A DNA stretch of 64,000 bases from an uncultured Psychroserpens sp. (GCF_947501425.1 NZ_CANMVN010000008.1:218166-282165); one strand, 5' to 3'. Shown: positions 51,767-62,900, counted from the stretch's first letter. Made by a program: numbers and translations. Notes: generated by a model not told the origin, from the sequence alone.

Positions 51767-52153
51767 TTGAAACGCTTATTATTCATATCAAGCTTTATTA
51801 TTCTTGCTGGTTCTGGAATTTTATTTTTAGCACTAAAATCACCAGAGCCTTTACCTGGTTGCGATGTTAAAGACTATATTTTTTTCTGCGGAACCCACGC
51901 ATTTAATGATGAAACTAGCATGGCTGGTAAGCAACTCTTTAATGCTAATTGCGCTGCGTGCCATCAATTAGATAGAGTTATGACAGGTCCTGCACTAAGA
52001 CATATTGGTAAACGCTATGATTCCATTTCTATTATAAAGCATGTAAATGGTAAACAAAAAATTAAAAGTAAGGGATTTAATCATTTTTGTGTATCATTTC
52101 CAAGCCTAAGTGATGAGGATATTAATAATATATTAAAATACACAGATAGATAA
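51767..52153 (+). CDS. Membrane-anchored c-type cytochrome, unusual distal ligand
   Basis: Single-haem cytochrome c of 128 residues. A membrane anchor or uncleaved signal covers about 3-23. The haem site is C62-AA-C65-H66. The start is TTG two bases after hemB, since no ATG precedes the hydrophobic segment. In the region where class I cytochromes have the distal methionine (M-x-x-F before the last helix) this protein has FNHFCVSFPSLSDEDI, with a cysteine in the methionine place and a histidine nearby. The terminal helix DEDINNILKYT is normal. Its partner is unknown. Confidence 0.85.
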   Translation: MKRLLFISSFIILAGSGILFLALKSPEPLPGCDVKDYIFFCGTHAFNDETSMAGKQLFNANCAACHQLDRVMTGPALRHIGKRYDSISIIKHVNGKQKIKSKGFNHFCVSFPSLSDEDINNILKYTDR

Positions 52154-52181
52154 GAAGCTCTACCTGTGTGTATATTTCTAT

Positions 52182-53393
52182 TTAGTTTGAAGATACTGAT
52201 GATCCAGAATCCAATGACCAATTAATTCCTAGTAACGACACTAAATTATCTTCTCCAATAGGAAAGTCTTTACCAAAACCTCCAACCAGACTCATTTTCT
52301 TATTGACTTGATAAGTAATATTACCAACAGATCTGTATTTTTCGTCATCGCCATCACGTTGTAAATATTCATATGATAAATTGAATTTACCAAGCTCCAA
52401 CTCAAGTTTTCCTCCTATATCCCAAAAACTGGTCTCAAAATAATTCTGATCTCCATCTACATTAAAGCCGTTATCAATATATCGACTTATACCATATAGA
52501 TGGAAGTAATTTTTATCATTGAATGGAAGTGCTAAATCCAGAGTAACCCATGCTCCAATACGTTTAGCGGTATTACTCTCAAAACTATTTTCTTTAAATA
52601 GTAAACTATATGCCATTGCACCATCTACTCGTAAAATAGGCTTAATGTTTTTCGGGTTGTAATAAAACTTTACAATTCTTGCAGTAATCTCATCAAAGTA
52701 AGCTGTTGCCAAACTTTTACCATCTGCATACTTCGATTTATAGTTTGGATTTTGACTTAATACACTATTTGCTGTGTCAATATAATTTTGCGGTATTGTT
52801 TTATTCTTGACATACTCATCGGCCATTTCTCTCGTTACAATATCATTGGAAAACACCAAGGTACCATTATATTTATTGAGTGCGTCATCTGAATATGGTT
52901 GGCCTGTATCACTTAGGATATTGGCAATTTTATCAGTTTGCTTTCTACTAAATAGTTGAACAAGTGTTGTTCTTAAACCAATAGCTGCAACTTTTTTTTC
53001 TTCCTCAAACCCCTGAAATTCTTTATTGGTATAGGCTACAGAAAAAGAGGTATTAGTCTGAAGTGCTTTGAAAGGATCAATAACATATTCTCCTTTTCTG
53101 TTTTTCTTTAAGCCGCGATAATCCTCATATGATTTGTCCTTTGTATTGGGTATAAGCCAATATGGATTAGTCTCTAAAGCTATATTTCCGTTAGAAAACC
53201 CATTAGACACATAGAGCGCTAAGCTTTTAAGGTTATCTGGTGTGTTAATAGCAGTTGGTGATTCTTCAATGATTGTAAATGCTGGGTTTGCAGTACTTTC
53301 AAAATTAAAATCATTAACAGATGCTTCGTTTTCATTTTGTGCATTTATAACAAATACACTCAGAGTAAGTAAAATGATGACAACTCTTTTCAT
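52182..53393 (-). CDS. Probable outer-membrane beta-barrel protein
   Basis: Exported protein of 403 residues with a signal peptide (about 1-18, ends INAQ). Alternating strands with aromatic ends run through the second half (PILRVDGAMAYSLLF, IGAWVTLDLALPFNDKNYFH, FETSFWDIGGKLELELGKF, SVGNITYQVNKKMSLVGGFG), typical of an outer-membrane barrel. No family could be named. It starts two bases after the stop of the 150-residue gene, so the two form an operon, and it converges on the cytochrome gene. Confidence 0.75.
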   Translation of the reverse strand: MKRVVIILLTLSVFVINAQNENEASVNDFNFESTANPAFTIIEESPTAINTPDNLKSLALYVSNGFSNGNIALETNPYWLIPNTKDKSYEDYRGLKKNRKGEYVIDPFKALQTNTSFSVAYTNKEFQGFEEEKKVAAIGLRTTLVQLFSRKQTDKIANILSDTGQPYSDDALNKYNGTLVFSNDIVTREMADEYVKNKTIPQNYIDTANSVLSQNPNYKSKYADGKSLATAYFDEITARIVKFYYNPKNIKPILRVDGAMAYSLLFKENSFESNTAKRIGAWVTLDLALPFNDKNYFHLYGISRYIDNGFNVDGDQNYFETSFWDIGGKLELELGKFNLSYEYLQRDGDDEKYRSVGNITYQVNKKMSLVGGFGKDFPIGEDNLVSLLGINWSLDSGSSVSSN

Positions 53394-53395
53394 AA

Positions 53396-53848
53396 TTATT
53401 GATTCAATGATTTTACAAATTCTCTGTGGTTACTCTTATGGTCTTCATTTAAAACAATTTCAATATTCTTTTCAACTGAAAACTGCTCAGCAGAAACATC
53501 TTTGAACTCATTTGAAAAATCTACAAAGGAAGTGTAATAAGTTTTACGATTGTCTTGATCATAAACACTATATCGAATCAAGGTTCGTTCTTTTGCTCTT
53601 TGTTTGTTTGGCTCTTGATTCATATCTAAAATAAAAACAAATTTAGCTGCCAAAATTGTACGTTGTTTAGCCTGTTCTTTTGAGAAAGATGCAGAATTAG
53701 AATCGTTATTCAGAATTTCAAAATCTGTAGGATCATTCTTTTTTTTAAGTGCAAAGACTGTGGGTCCTATTTGTTTTGCAACAGACTCCACATCTGTAAC
53801 ATTTAGTGTAATCTTTTGATTATTATCAAAGGTTTCAAAAGTTTCCAT
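53396..53848 (-). CDS. Unknown cytosolic protein, partner of the barrel protein
   Basis: Protein of 150 residues without signal peptide or membrane segment, not recognised. It is strongly charged, with repeated basic and acidic patches (SKEQAKQRTILAAKFVFILD, KQRAKERTLIRYSVYD), and probably an alpha/beta fold. It is first of a two-gene operon with the outer-membrane protein gene. The 247 bases upstream to 54095 contain no supported gene. Confidence 0.65.
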   Translation of the reverse strand: METFETFDNNQKITLNVTDVESVAKQIGPTVFALKKKNDPTDFEILNNDSNSASFSKEQAKQRTILAAKFVFILDMNQEPNKQRAKERTLIRYSVYDQDNRKTYYTSFVDFSNEFKDVSAEQFSVEKNIEIVLNEDHKSNHREFVKSLNQ

Positions 53849-54095
53849 AATTATATAGTGATTATTGATTGGTTTCTATTTTATATTTACTACAAAATAT
53901 ACAGCCACTCCTCCAGGAGTAACATGTTACTAAATTCTATATTAGGGAGAGAAAAATCAATACCAGCTAAAGGGTACAATGATCATGGTACTAAAGTTAC
54001 AAATAATTATGTATACAAAATCAATAATTCTATTATATTCAATCTGTGTTCTTTTGAATTATATTGTAAATTAGCAACCAACTAAATTACTTTTA

Positions 54096-55232
54096 ATGGG
54101 TTTACTTGTTTTTTACGCAATCATTTCTATTTTCTTTTCCTTTTTGTGCTCTATATTGGAAGCCGTTCTTTTAAGTGTTACACCAACATTTATCAACTTA
54201 AAAAAGAGTGAGGGAAAATCTTATGCTTCAGATTTGGAAACACTAAAAAAAGATGTTGATCGTCCTTTAATTGCTATTTTAACATTAAATACCATTGCGC
54301 ACACAGTTGGTGCCATTTTAGTAGGTGTGCAGGCTAAAGTAGCTTATGTAGAGCTGTATGGTTCTCAAACACGATCTGTTTTTGGTATCGAATTTACCGA
54401 AGAACTAATGGTTGGTGTTGTATCAACTATTATGACTATTCTAATTTTGGTTGCCTCAGAAATCATTCCAAAAACTATAGGTGCTACCTACTGGAAACAG
54501 CTCGCAAACTTTACAACCAAGGCGCTAAATATCTTGATATTTCCACTTAAGTGGACAGGCATTCTATGGATTTTACAACTCACAACAAAATTAATTGGAG
54601 GTAAAGGTCACGGAAGCGTTTTAAGTCGCGAAGGGTTTTTAGTCATGGCTGATATGGCACATGAAGAAGGTGTGTTTCAAGAAAATGAAAGTAAAATCAT
54701 CAAAAATCTGTTAACTTTTAAAGAGGTATTTGCAAAAGATATTATGACACCAAGAACAGTGATGAAAGCAGATGATGAAAATACCACTGTTGAGGATTTT
54801 TTCAATAAGAATATGAACCTTCGGTTTTCACGAATTCCAATATATGTTGATAGTCCAGATAATATTAAAGGCTTGGTTCTAAAAGATGAAGTATTCAAAG
54901 AAATGGCTTTAGGCAACGGTTCCAAGAAGCTTTCAGAACTTAAAAGACATATCATTGTTGTAGAGCGTAACTTACCCATTCCTAAATTATTTGAGCATTT
55001 GGTTGAGAGTAGAAACCATATGGCTTTAGTTGTGGATGAATACGGCTCTGTGAGTGGTTTGGTGACTATGGAGGATGTGATTGAAACATTACTAGGATTG
55101 GAAATCATGGACGAAAGTGATAATGTATCTGACCTTCAATATATGGCAAGAAAGAGCTGGGAAACAAGAGCAAAAAAGCTAGGAATTCTTGACGAAAAAT
55201 CTTCCGAAGACACAGAAGACACAAATGACTAA
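54096..55232 (+). CDS. CNNM/CorC-HlyC family membrane protein with CBS domains
   Basis: Protein of 378 residues. The N-terminal DUF21/CNNM membrane domain has about four helices (1-175, with LLVFYAIISIFFSFLCSILE and LVASEIIPKTIGATYW). A CBS pair follows at about 205-330 (FAKDIMTPRTVMKADDEN, HMALVVDEYGSVSGLVTMED). Members move or sense magnesium and are called hemolysin-like only for historical reasons. The C-terminal CorC transporter-associated domain is missing, replaced by a short acidic tail. It overlaps the next gene by one base (TAATG). Confidence 0.9.
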   Translation: MGLLVFYAIISIFFSFLCSILEAVLLSVTPTFINLKKSEGKSYASDLETLKKDVDRPLIAILTLNTIAHTVGAILVGVQAKVAYVELYGSQTRSVFGIEFTEELMVGVVSTIMTILILVASEIIPKTIGATYWKQLANFTTKALNILIFPLKWTGILWILQLTTKLIGGKGHGSVLSREGFLVMADMAHEEGVFQENESKIIKNLLTFKEVFAKDIMTPRTVMKADDENTTVEDFFNKNMNLRFSRIPIYVDSPDNIKGLVLKDEVFKEMALGNGSKKLSELKRHIIVVERNLPIPKLFEHLVESRNHMALVVDEYGSVSGLVTMEDVIETLLGLEIMDESDNVSDLQYMARKSWETRAKKLGILDEKSSEDTEDTND

Positions 55233-55705
55233 TGGAAACATGCATCATCAAATCACCTTTAGGTTTTACCAAAATTGTTGGTGATATTGATGGTATTGCC
55301 CAAGTAACCGTTTTAAATTCCGAAGAAAAAGAAACAGATATTATTCCTTTGGAACTGGAAGATTGTGCTATTCAACTCAAAGAATACTTTGAAGGCTCCC
55401 GAAAGCAATTCAACTTAAAACTTAATGCGCAAGGTACCGACTTTCAAAAATCGGTGTGGACATTCTTAGAGCAAATTCCTTATGGAAAAACAATGTCGTA
55501 TTTGGAGCTTTCTAAACAACTAGGAGATGTCAAGGCTATTAGAGCCGTCGCTAATGCAAATGGTAAAAATCCATTATGGATTATTGTCCCTTGTCATCGC
55601 GTTATTGGGAGTGATGGAAGTCTGACAGGCTATGCTGGCGGACTTCATAGAAAACAATGGTTACTAGAGCATGAGAGCCCTTATAAACAACAATCCCTTT
55701 TTTAA
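55232..55705 (+). CDS. Methylated-DNA-[protein]-cysteine S-methyltransferase
   Basis: Suicide DNA-repair enzyme that takes alkyl groups from O6-alkylguanine; 157 residues, the Ogt form without an Ada domain. Acceptor cysteine C121 lies in IVPCHRVIGSDGSLTGYAGG. The helix-turn-helix region FQKSVWTFLEQIPYGKTMSY and RAVANANGKNP precede it. It is translationally coupled to the CNNM gene by a one-base overlap. Confidence 0.95.
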   Translation: METCIIKSPLGFTKIVGDIDGIAQVTVLNSEEKETDIIPLELEDCAIQLKEYFEGSRKQFNLKLNAQGTDFQKSVWTFLEQIPYGKTMSYLELSKQLGDVKAIRAVANANGKNPLWIIVPCHRVIGSDGSLTGYAGGLHRKQWLLEHESPYKQQSLF

Positions 55706-55767
55706 TACTAATGTATTTAAACCTACACTTAAATTTTTTCTATCTTTAATTATCTAATAGCGTCTAC

Positions 55768-56928
55768 ATGAAATTTCTCAAAAAACTTTTAAAATTCTTA
55801 GTTGTATTCTTCGGTTTAATAATCATCGTTTTATACATAACAGATACCGATTATCTGATTAAAGCAGTAAGAACAATTTATCTTAAAGGTCATACTACAG
55901 CATTTTTGGAAGATTATAAAGAGTTTGACAACCAATCTATTGAAGGCTCTGATGCACCTCAGCCATGGATAAATCACAAAGATTATAATTCGGTTACTAC
56001 AACACCAAAACTTGAAAAAGCAAATCAGGATTGGGGAACTATTGCTTATCTCATTATAAAAAATGATAGCATTTGGTTTGAAAAATATTATGATGGATTT
56101 GGAGAAGATTCAAAATCCAACTCATTCTCTATGGCAAAAAGTTATGTCTCCGGACTCATGGGAAAAGCCATTATGGAAGGTTATATTAAAAATTTAGATC
56201 AGCCTGTTTGTGATTTTCTACCAGCGTTTTGTGATGGAAAAGCAGCTAAAATGACCGTAGGAGATTTGTCTTCTATGGCTTCAGGAACTAATTGGGATGA
56301 AGCCTATTATTCGCCGTTATCTATAACTACTCGTGCTTATTTTGACGATGATCTCGCTAAAGTCATGAATGGTTTAAAGGTGGTTAATGAGCCAGGACAA
56401 GGTTTTAAGTATGCCAGTGGAGACACCCAAATGCTAGCAATGGTGATAGAAAAAGCAACTGGAAAAAAACTATACGATTATTTTGAAGAGAGTTTCTGGA
56501 AACCGCTTGGATCAGAAAATTCTACACTTTGGCAAGTTGATAGTGAAGATCACGACCTCGTCAAAGCCTATTGCTGTATTGCCAGTAATGCCAAAGACTT
56601 TGCGCGTTTTGGAAAACTCTACAAAGACCACGGAAAATGGAATGGAAAACAAATCTTGGATTCGGCTTTTGTAGCAAAATCCGTTCGACCACGCTTTCCT
56701 GAAAGCCCTGAATATGGCTATGGTTGGTGGTTAAGACAAGTTGGCGACAAACACTTTTTTATGATGAGAGGTCATCTGGGACAATATGTATTTGTAGAAC
56801 CTAATGACAACATAATTATTGTAAGGTTAGGTCATCAAAAATCACCAGATATTGGCACAAAAACCTTCACTGACGATATTGGATTGTACATTGAAGAAGG
56901 CTATAACATGCTAAATACGAAGTCTTAA
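55768..56928 (+). CDS. Serine hydrolase of the beta-lactamase/PBP fold
   Basis: Protein of 386 residues with an N-terminal membrane anchor (about 9-25) and a periplasmic class C beta-lactamase-like domain. The nucleophile motif is S121-M-A-K124. The second motif is probably the tyrosine of KYASGD near 211, and HLGQY near the C-terminus corresponds to the third motif (K/H-T/S-G). Related proteins are esterases, D-aminopeptidases or 6-aminohexanoate-dimer hydrolases; true beta-lactam resistance is not implied. Monocistronic. Confidence 0.87.
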   Translation: MKFLKKLLKFLVVFFGLIIIVLYITDTDYLIKAVRTIYLKGHTTAFLEDYKEFDNQSIEGSDAPQPWINHKDYNSVTTTPKLEKANQDWGTIAYLIIKNDSIWFEKYYDGFGEDSKSNSFSMAKSYVSGLMGKAIMEGYIKNLDQPVCDFLPAFCDGKAAKMTVGDLSSMASGTNWDEAYYSPLSITTRAYFDDDLAKVMNGLKVVNEPGQGFKYASGDTQMLAMVIEKATGKKLYDYFEESFWKPLGSENSTLWQVDSEDHDLVKAYCCIASNAKDFARFGKLYKDHGKWNGKQILDSAFVAKSVRPRFPESPEYGYGWWLRQVGDKHFFMMRGHLGQYVFVEPNDNIIIVRLGHQKSPDIGTKTFTDDIGLYIEEGYNMLNTKS

Positions 56929-57002
56929 TATTTTGTTATTTAACAAATCGTTAGAGTAACTAATATTCAATTTTTGCGTCATTTATGACAAATTAACCAA
57001 TC

Positions 57003-59234
57003 ATGAAAAAATTACTTTTTAGCTTAGTACTGCTATCTGTATGCATTGATACAAAAGCGCAAAACGATCTCAACTTAGACTTCGAAACTTTAAAAGATGC
57101 CAATACTTCGGTAGGCTGGAGTTCCTTCGGAAATGGTGATTATCAAATTACATACGACACAAAAATTGTTAAAAATGGTAAGGTGTCTGGTGCGATAGAA
57201 AGTACTGGTGATAATATTGAATTTAAAGCCTTAAGTTATAATATACCTGCAAATTTCGGTGGAAAAAAAATAAAGCTTACCGGATATCTCAAAACTGAAA
57301 ATGTTGAAAATGGATGGGCAGGTTTATGGATGCGTATTGACCCTCAAATAGCTTTCGATAATATGCGATCAAGAAAAATTGATGGTACAAACGACTGGAA
57401 AAAATATGAGATTGAATTAAAGCTTAATAACAGAGCACAGCAAATTGTTTTTGGTGGCTTATTATCAGGATCTGGTAAAATATGGGTGGATGACCTCGAA
57501 ATTACTGTTGACGGGAAACCCCTTAATCAAGCGCCAGAAAAAGCATTAGATAAAGTGCAGTCTGATAAAGAATTTGATAAGGGTTCTAATATCTCATTTG
57601 GTACTTTAGATGCCAAACAAATTGAAAATCTTGAGCTTTTGGGACGTGTTTGGGGATTTTTAAAATATTACCATCCTGAAATTGGAAAAGGAAATTACAA
57701 CTGGGACTACGAATTGTTTAGAATACTTCCAAAATACCAAAAAGTAAGCTCTAATAGTGAGCGTGATAATCTACTGCTAAACTGGATCAATGGTTTGGGC
57801 AAAGTAGAACCTTGTAAAAAATGTAAACCAACGTCTGAAGATGCCTTTTTAAAACCTGATTTAGAATGGATGACAACTGGCAACATGTCTGAAGCGTTAA
57901 CTGAGAAACTACAATACATTCAAAACAACAGACACCAAGGCGAACACTACTATATTGGTGTAATACCAAATGTTGGAAATCCAGAATTTAAAAATGAGAA
58001 TCCTTATGCGGATATGACCTATCCTGATGCTGGATTTAGACTCCTCTCGCTTTACAGATATTGGAATATGATCAATTATTTCTTTCCAAATCGTCATTTG
58101 ATGGATAAAGATTGGGACACTTGTCTGGCTGAATACATTCCTAAATTTCTAAAAGCTAAAAACGAACTTGAATATGAAATAGCAGCTATCAAAATTATTG
58201 CAGATATCAAAGATACTCACGCCAATCTTTGGGGCGGAAATGATAAAGTGCAAGAACAACGAGGAACATTTGTACCTGATGCTCATGTTAAATTTGTTGA
58301 AAACAAGCTTGTTGTAGATGCATATTTTAATGAAGATAATACGAGCAGTAGCGGATTAAAACGTGGAGATATCATTACACATATCAGTGAAAAATCTGTT
58401 GATGACCTCGTTAAAGATCTACATGATATGTATCCTGCGTCAAATCAACCTACACGTTTGAGAGATATGAGTTTTGACCTGTTACGCTCTACAAATAACA
58501 CATTAAACGTCACTATTCTTCGCGATGGAAAAACACTGAATACAACATTAGACCTCTTTAATCGTGATGAAATTTCTGGATATTACCGATGGTACAAATC
58601 AGAAAAAGACAAACCTAGTTTTAAGATGCTTGACAATAATATTGGTTATGTCACACTAAAAAATATTTCTCAGCTTGACGTCCCTGAACTGAGAAAAGAG
58701 TTTAAAGACACAAAAGGAATTGTGGTTGATATTCGTAATTATCCTTCAGCGTTTATGCCCTTTTCTTTAGGATCTTTCTTTGTGTCTAAATATTCAACTT
58801 TTGTTAAGTTTACCAATGCAAATCTCAATAATCCAGGAGAATTCAACTACGGAAAAGATCTATCTATTCCACCAAAAGGACGATTTTATAAAGGAAAAGT
58901 TGTAGTTTTAGTCAACGAAACATCTCAAAGTCAAGCAGAATATACAGCTATGGCATTCAGAGCTGGTGATAACGTTACAATTATTGGAAGTACAACTGCT
59001 GGTGCAGATGGCAATGTCTCAACGATTTACCTGCCAGGTGGAATGCGAACCATGATTTCGGGAATTGGTGTACATTATCCTGATGGAACCGAAACACAGC
59101 GTGTTGGTATTGTTCCAGATATTGAGGTAAAACCTACGATTGATGGTATAAGAGATGGTCGTGATGAAGTGCTTGAAAAAGCCATGGAAATCATCAACCA
59201 AACCATTACAACAAACGAAACGATTAAAGATTAA
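57003..59234 (+). CDS. S41 family (tail-specific/tricorn-like) exported peptidase
   Basis: Exported serine peptidase of 743 residues with a signal peptide (about 1-19, ends TKAQ). An N-terminal beta-sandwich module (about 20-170, ending KIWVDDLEITVDG) is followed by a helical region, a PDZ domain near 450-510 (SGLKRGDIITHISEK) and the S41 catalytic core. The nucleophile serine is expected in VLVNETSQSQAEYTAMAF, and the following STTAGADGNVS belongs to the active-site loop. The C-terminus GVHYPDGTETQRVGIVPDIE is typical. It lacks a T9SS domain, so it is probably periplasmic or outer-membrane associated. Confidence 0.9.
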   Translation: MKKLLFSLVLLSVCIDTKAQNDLNLDFETLKDANTSVGWSSFGNGDYQITYDTKIVKNGKVSGAIESTGDNIEFKALSYNIPANFGGKKIKLTGYLKTENVENGWAGLWMRIDPQIAFDNMRSRKIDGTNDWKKYEIELKLNNRAQQIVFGGLLSGSGKIWVDDLEITVDGKPLNQAPEKALDKVQSDKEFDKGSNISFGTLDAKQIENLELLGRVWGFLKYYHPEIGKGNYNWDYELFRILPKYQKVSSNSERDNLLLNWINGLGKVEPCKKCKPTSEDAFLKPDLEWMTTGNMSEALTEKLQYIQNNRHQGEHYYIGVIPNVGNPEFKNENPYADMTYPDAGFRLLSLYRYWNMINYFFPNRHLMDKDWDTCLAEYIPKFLKAKNELEYEIAAIKIIADIKDTHANLWGGNDKVQEQRGTFVPDAHVKFVENKLVVDAYFNEDNTSSSGLKRGDIITHISEKSVDDLVKDLHDMYPASNQPTRLRDMSFDLLRSTNNTLNVTILRDGKTLNTTLDLFNRDEISGYYRWYKSEKDKPSFKMLDNNIGYVTLKNISQLDVPELRKEFKDTKGIVVDIRNYPSAFMPFSLGSFFVSKYSTFVKFTNANLNNPGEFNYGKDLSIPPKGRFYKGKVVVLVNETSQSQAEYTAMAFRAGDNVTIIGSTTAGADGNVSTIYLPGGMRTMISGIGVHYPDGTETQRVGIVPDIEVKPTIDGIRDGRDEVLEKAMEIINQTITTNETIKD

Positions 59235-59264
59235 CCAAAGATTTCTTTAAAAACTGAAATAGTC

Positions 59265-59978
59265 ATGATTACAAAATTAAATATAGAAAATATTCTATTT
59301 TTAGATATTGAAACAGTTCCTGAAACCGAACATTTTTCTGAATTGAATAAAACGAAGCAAGATCTATGGGAACACAAATCGCAATACCAACGGCGTGATG
59401 AATTTACTGCTGAAGAATTTTATGAGCGTGCTGGTATTTGGGCAGAGTTTGGTAAAATTATTTGTATTTCCGTAGGTTATTTTAAAATGGAAGGTGACGT
59501 TAGAACCTTCAGGGTCACCTCGTTTTATGGTGAAGAAATTACAATTCTGAAAGATTTCAAAAACCTATTAATTACACATTTCAGTAGTAATAAGCATTTA
59601 CTTTGTGCACATAATGGTAAAGAATTCGACTTTCCTTACATTGCGCGACGTATGATCATTCATAACATAGAGTTACCTTACAAATTAAATCTCTTCGGAA
59701 AAAAACCCTGGGAAGTCCCACACCTCGACACCTTAGAACTTTGGAAATTTGGAGATTTTAAGACTTACACCTCTTTAAAACTTCTCACCAATGTATTAGG
59801 TATTCCATCACCTAAAGATGACATTGATGGTAGTCAGGTATATCAAGTATATTACAAAGAAAAAGAACTCGATAGGATCATTACCTATTGCGAAAAAGAC
59901 ACCATTGCAGTAGCTCAGATTTTCTTAAGGTTTCGCGGTGATGAACTGCTACATGATAACGAAATCATTCATGTATAG
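59265..59978 (+). CDS. DEDDy-type 3'-5' exonuclease
   Basis: RNase H-fold exonuclease of 237 residues. Exo I is D14 and E16 in LFLDIETVPE, Exo II lies in AHNGKEFDFPYIARRM, and Exo III is YCEKD near the C-terminus with the Y-x3-D spacing of the DEDDy branch. All four carboxylates can be placed. Such proteins have been labelled polysaccharide-biosynthesis exonuclease in databases, but the motifs support nucleic-acid trimming. It lies 30 bases after the S41 gene and converges on the giant surface-protein gene. Confidence 0.88.
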   Translation: MITKLNIENILFLDIETVPETEHFSELNKTKQDLWEHKSQYQRRDEFTAEEFYERAGIWAEFGKIICISVGYFKMEGDVRTFRVTSFYGEEITILKDFKNLLITHFSSNKHLLCAHNGKEFDFPYIARRMIIHNIELPYKLNLFGKKPWEVPHLDTLELWKFGDFKTYTSLKLLTNVLGIPSPKDDIDGSQVYQVYYKEKELDRIITYCEKDTIAVAQIFLRFRGDELLHDNEIIHV

Positions 59979-59983
59979 TGTCC

Positions 59984-62900
59984 TTAATTAATAATTACTT
60001 TTTGAGTTTTCTTTTGAAAATCATTTTCTAACGATACTATATAAGATCCAGAACTAATACTAGTTACATCAATAACATGTAAGTTTTGCGAACTATTTAA
60101 AGTTATGTTTTTAATCAATCTACCTTGTAAATCGTAAATAGACAACTCTGAATTTTGTAACAACTGTCCTTTGATATGTAATGCTTTAGGTTGTGTAGTT
60201 GTATAAATTTTTAAATTATCTAAATTATTAATATTTGTGCTTAACGTTTCCTCATTAAAACGAAGGTAATAACGTCCTATTGAATTTAAATTCTCATTTG
60301 GAGTTATAATATAGTCGCTATTATTTAACAAGGTGAATGTATTATTTAAGGTATCTTCTAAATACACTTCTATATTTTCAGGTAAATCACTTTCTGATAT
60401 ACTCAATACTATTTGTTGTCCCTGCGGAAAATGGACTCCTAATGGAATCACAGCATTAGATAAGGCATCAAATCCAAGCGATTGTATCGCCATATCAATT
60501 CCTATATTTTCCTCTAATAATTGTGAGTAAATAGCAAAATCTGAAGGTGCTTGTTCACCATAAATACTCGCGTCATAATTAAAGTCCATACCGTTAGAAG
60601 CATTATCAGTAAAATAGAAATCTGTTTTATAAATTCCTTCCACAGGGTTTTCTAATTTAAGTTGTAAGTGCTTAATATTTGTGTTTCTTCCGAGGATAAA
60701 ATCATCTGCATTACCAATACGACGCATGTCTGGTGTAAAATTGATTTGACCATTATTTGTTGCTGAAGCAATTAAGAACCCTTGTCCTGGCGTAATAATA
60801 GCATCAGGGTTTGCATCAGAGTACGCTTGGTTCCATATCGTCCAACCATCTGAAGCATAACCATCGTAACCATAGATTCCTGCACTTTGCAAATCAAACT
60901 GCGAGCTATTAGCTAGAAGAAAATCAGATAGCTTAATATATGAAGGATATGGGTTACCTACTAAATTCCACTCTGGATTTGTTGGTCCATCATTGACTAT
61001 TGGCACACTTACATCATCTGTTTCTACGAGTCCGTTAAATGTAAACGTACCATCATCTGTAGAAGCAGCTCTATAACCAGTTCCTGCATTTAATGTTGCT
61101 GTTTCTGTATTACTATAAATTAAATATGTGTCTGTGACTTTATCAAAAGGTCCAAATAAGAACAACGTATTAGCAGAATTGCTCAAAATGTTTGGGTTAT
61201 CAGCTCTAAAATCTATAAATGATTCGCCATAAACTGGAGGAGCAATTAAATCATTACCACCTACACTTGCTGTTGTATTGACGTGTCGTTTATACTGTGC
61301 TTTTCCAACGACAATACCGTTAACAATTAAACTTGAATATTCATCTGAATCTGATTCTAAAACAACATCATCATTGGTAACAAAATCACCGTTCACTGTC
61401 ATAGATTTCGCTTTTTCTATCACTATACCAGCACCATCATTAACTCTAATGTTGTTAATCTGTATGTCGTCTAATACTGTATACGTTCCATCTAAGATAA
61501 TCGCATTTTCTGATACTGTAGTTGGCGAAGGCCCATAAGGTGTCCAAGCACTATTAGAGTAAATCAAATCATCAGATCCATAAAGGGTTACTGAATAATC
61601 TTCAACTTCTCCAAAATCAAACGTTTCACATGGTGTTGGAACCGCATTATATTTCATTGATACGCGCATTCTTGTTTTTTGCCTTGAAGTCCCTGTTGGA
61701 ATTGTAAAGGTTCCAGTTATTAATGCGGCTTGTGTATTACCTTGGGTAAAAACCTGCTCACCAGCATCCTCAAAATCACCATCTCTATTGAAATCAATCC
61801 AAACAGAATAAGCTTCATTATAAACTGTTCCCGTCCAAATTGGTGTTATTGAGATTGTATATTGTTCACCCTCAGTTAAAGGTGTTGAAATACTTGTAAA
61901 ATCTGAATATGTTTGTGATCCTGAAACATTATCAATAGTATTCAATTGGACTCTGCTTATATATTCTTCACTTGCATTATTACTCGCAGAACCACAATAG
62001 TTAAGTACTACGTCTAAAGTTGTAAAATCAATTGCAATGGTATAAGATGAGGTAAATTCACTAGAACATTTACTTCGAACTTGAACAACATATTGCGTAA
62101 GTGGTGTTAAAGATGTTAATATTTGTGTATTTGTTGAAATATCTAAAATATCAATCCAAACAGAACTACCAACTTCACGATATCTTAAGTCAAAATCTAC
62201 TCCTACCAGGGAATCCCAGTTAATAGTTGCTCCAGTAGCGGTAATAGAAATAGCATTCAATCCTGTTGGCTCGGCTGGCAGTGTCCCTGTTATTTCCCAA
62301 GCACATGTGGTATTATTAAACGTTGCAGTCTCGTAACACTCAGTTGCTGGCTCTGCAGGTTGGGTTCCTGTGATCTCCCAAGTACATGTGGTGTTATTAA
62401 ACGTTGCTGTCTCGTAACACTCTGTTGCTGGCTCTGCAGGTTGGGTTCCTGTGATCTCCCAAGTACATGTGGTGTTATTAAACGTTGCTGTCTCATAACA
62501 TGCTGTTGCTGGTTCTACAGGTTGTGTTCCTGTGATCTCCCAAGCACATGTGGTATTATTAAACGTCGCAGTCTCGTAACACTCAGTTGCTGGCTCTGCA
62601 GGTTGGGTTCCTGTAATCTCCCAAGTACATGTGGTGTTATTAAACGTCGCAGTCTCGTAACACTCAATTGCTGGCTCTGCAGGTTGGGTTCCTGTGATCT
62701 CCCAAGTACATGTGGTGTTATTAAACGTTGCTGTCTCGTAACACTCTGTTGCTGGCTCTGCAGGTTGGGTTCCTGTGATCTCCCAAGTACATGTGGTGTT
62801 ATTAAACGTTGCTGTCTCATAACATGCTGTTGCTGGTTCTACTGGCTGTGTCCCTGTAACTTCCCATGCACAAGTTGCATTGTTAAAGGTTGCTATTTCC

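Noticed and set aside
53816..54085. 89-codon plus-strand frame before the CNNM gene
   Set aside because: It begins inside the opposite-strand gene, has low-complexity I/Y/N-rich content and no start signals.
54096..55232. Hemolysin
   Set aside because: The label is historical for CNNM/CorC proteins; DUF21 and CBS domains point to ion transport or sensing.
55768..56928. Beta-lactamase resistance gene
   Set aside because: Only the general serine-hydrolase fold is seen; the motifs fit esterase/peptidase relatives and the protein is membrane anchored.
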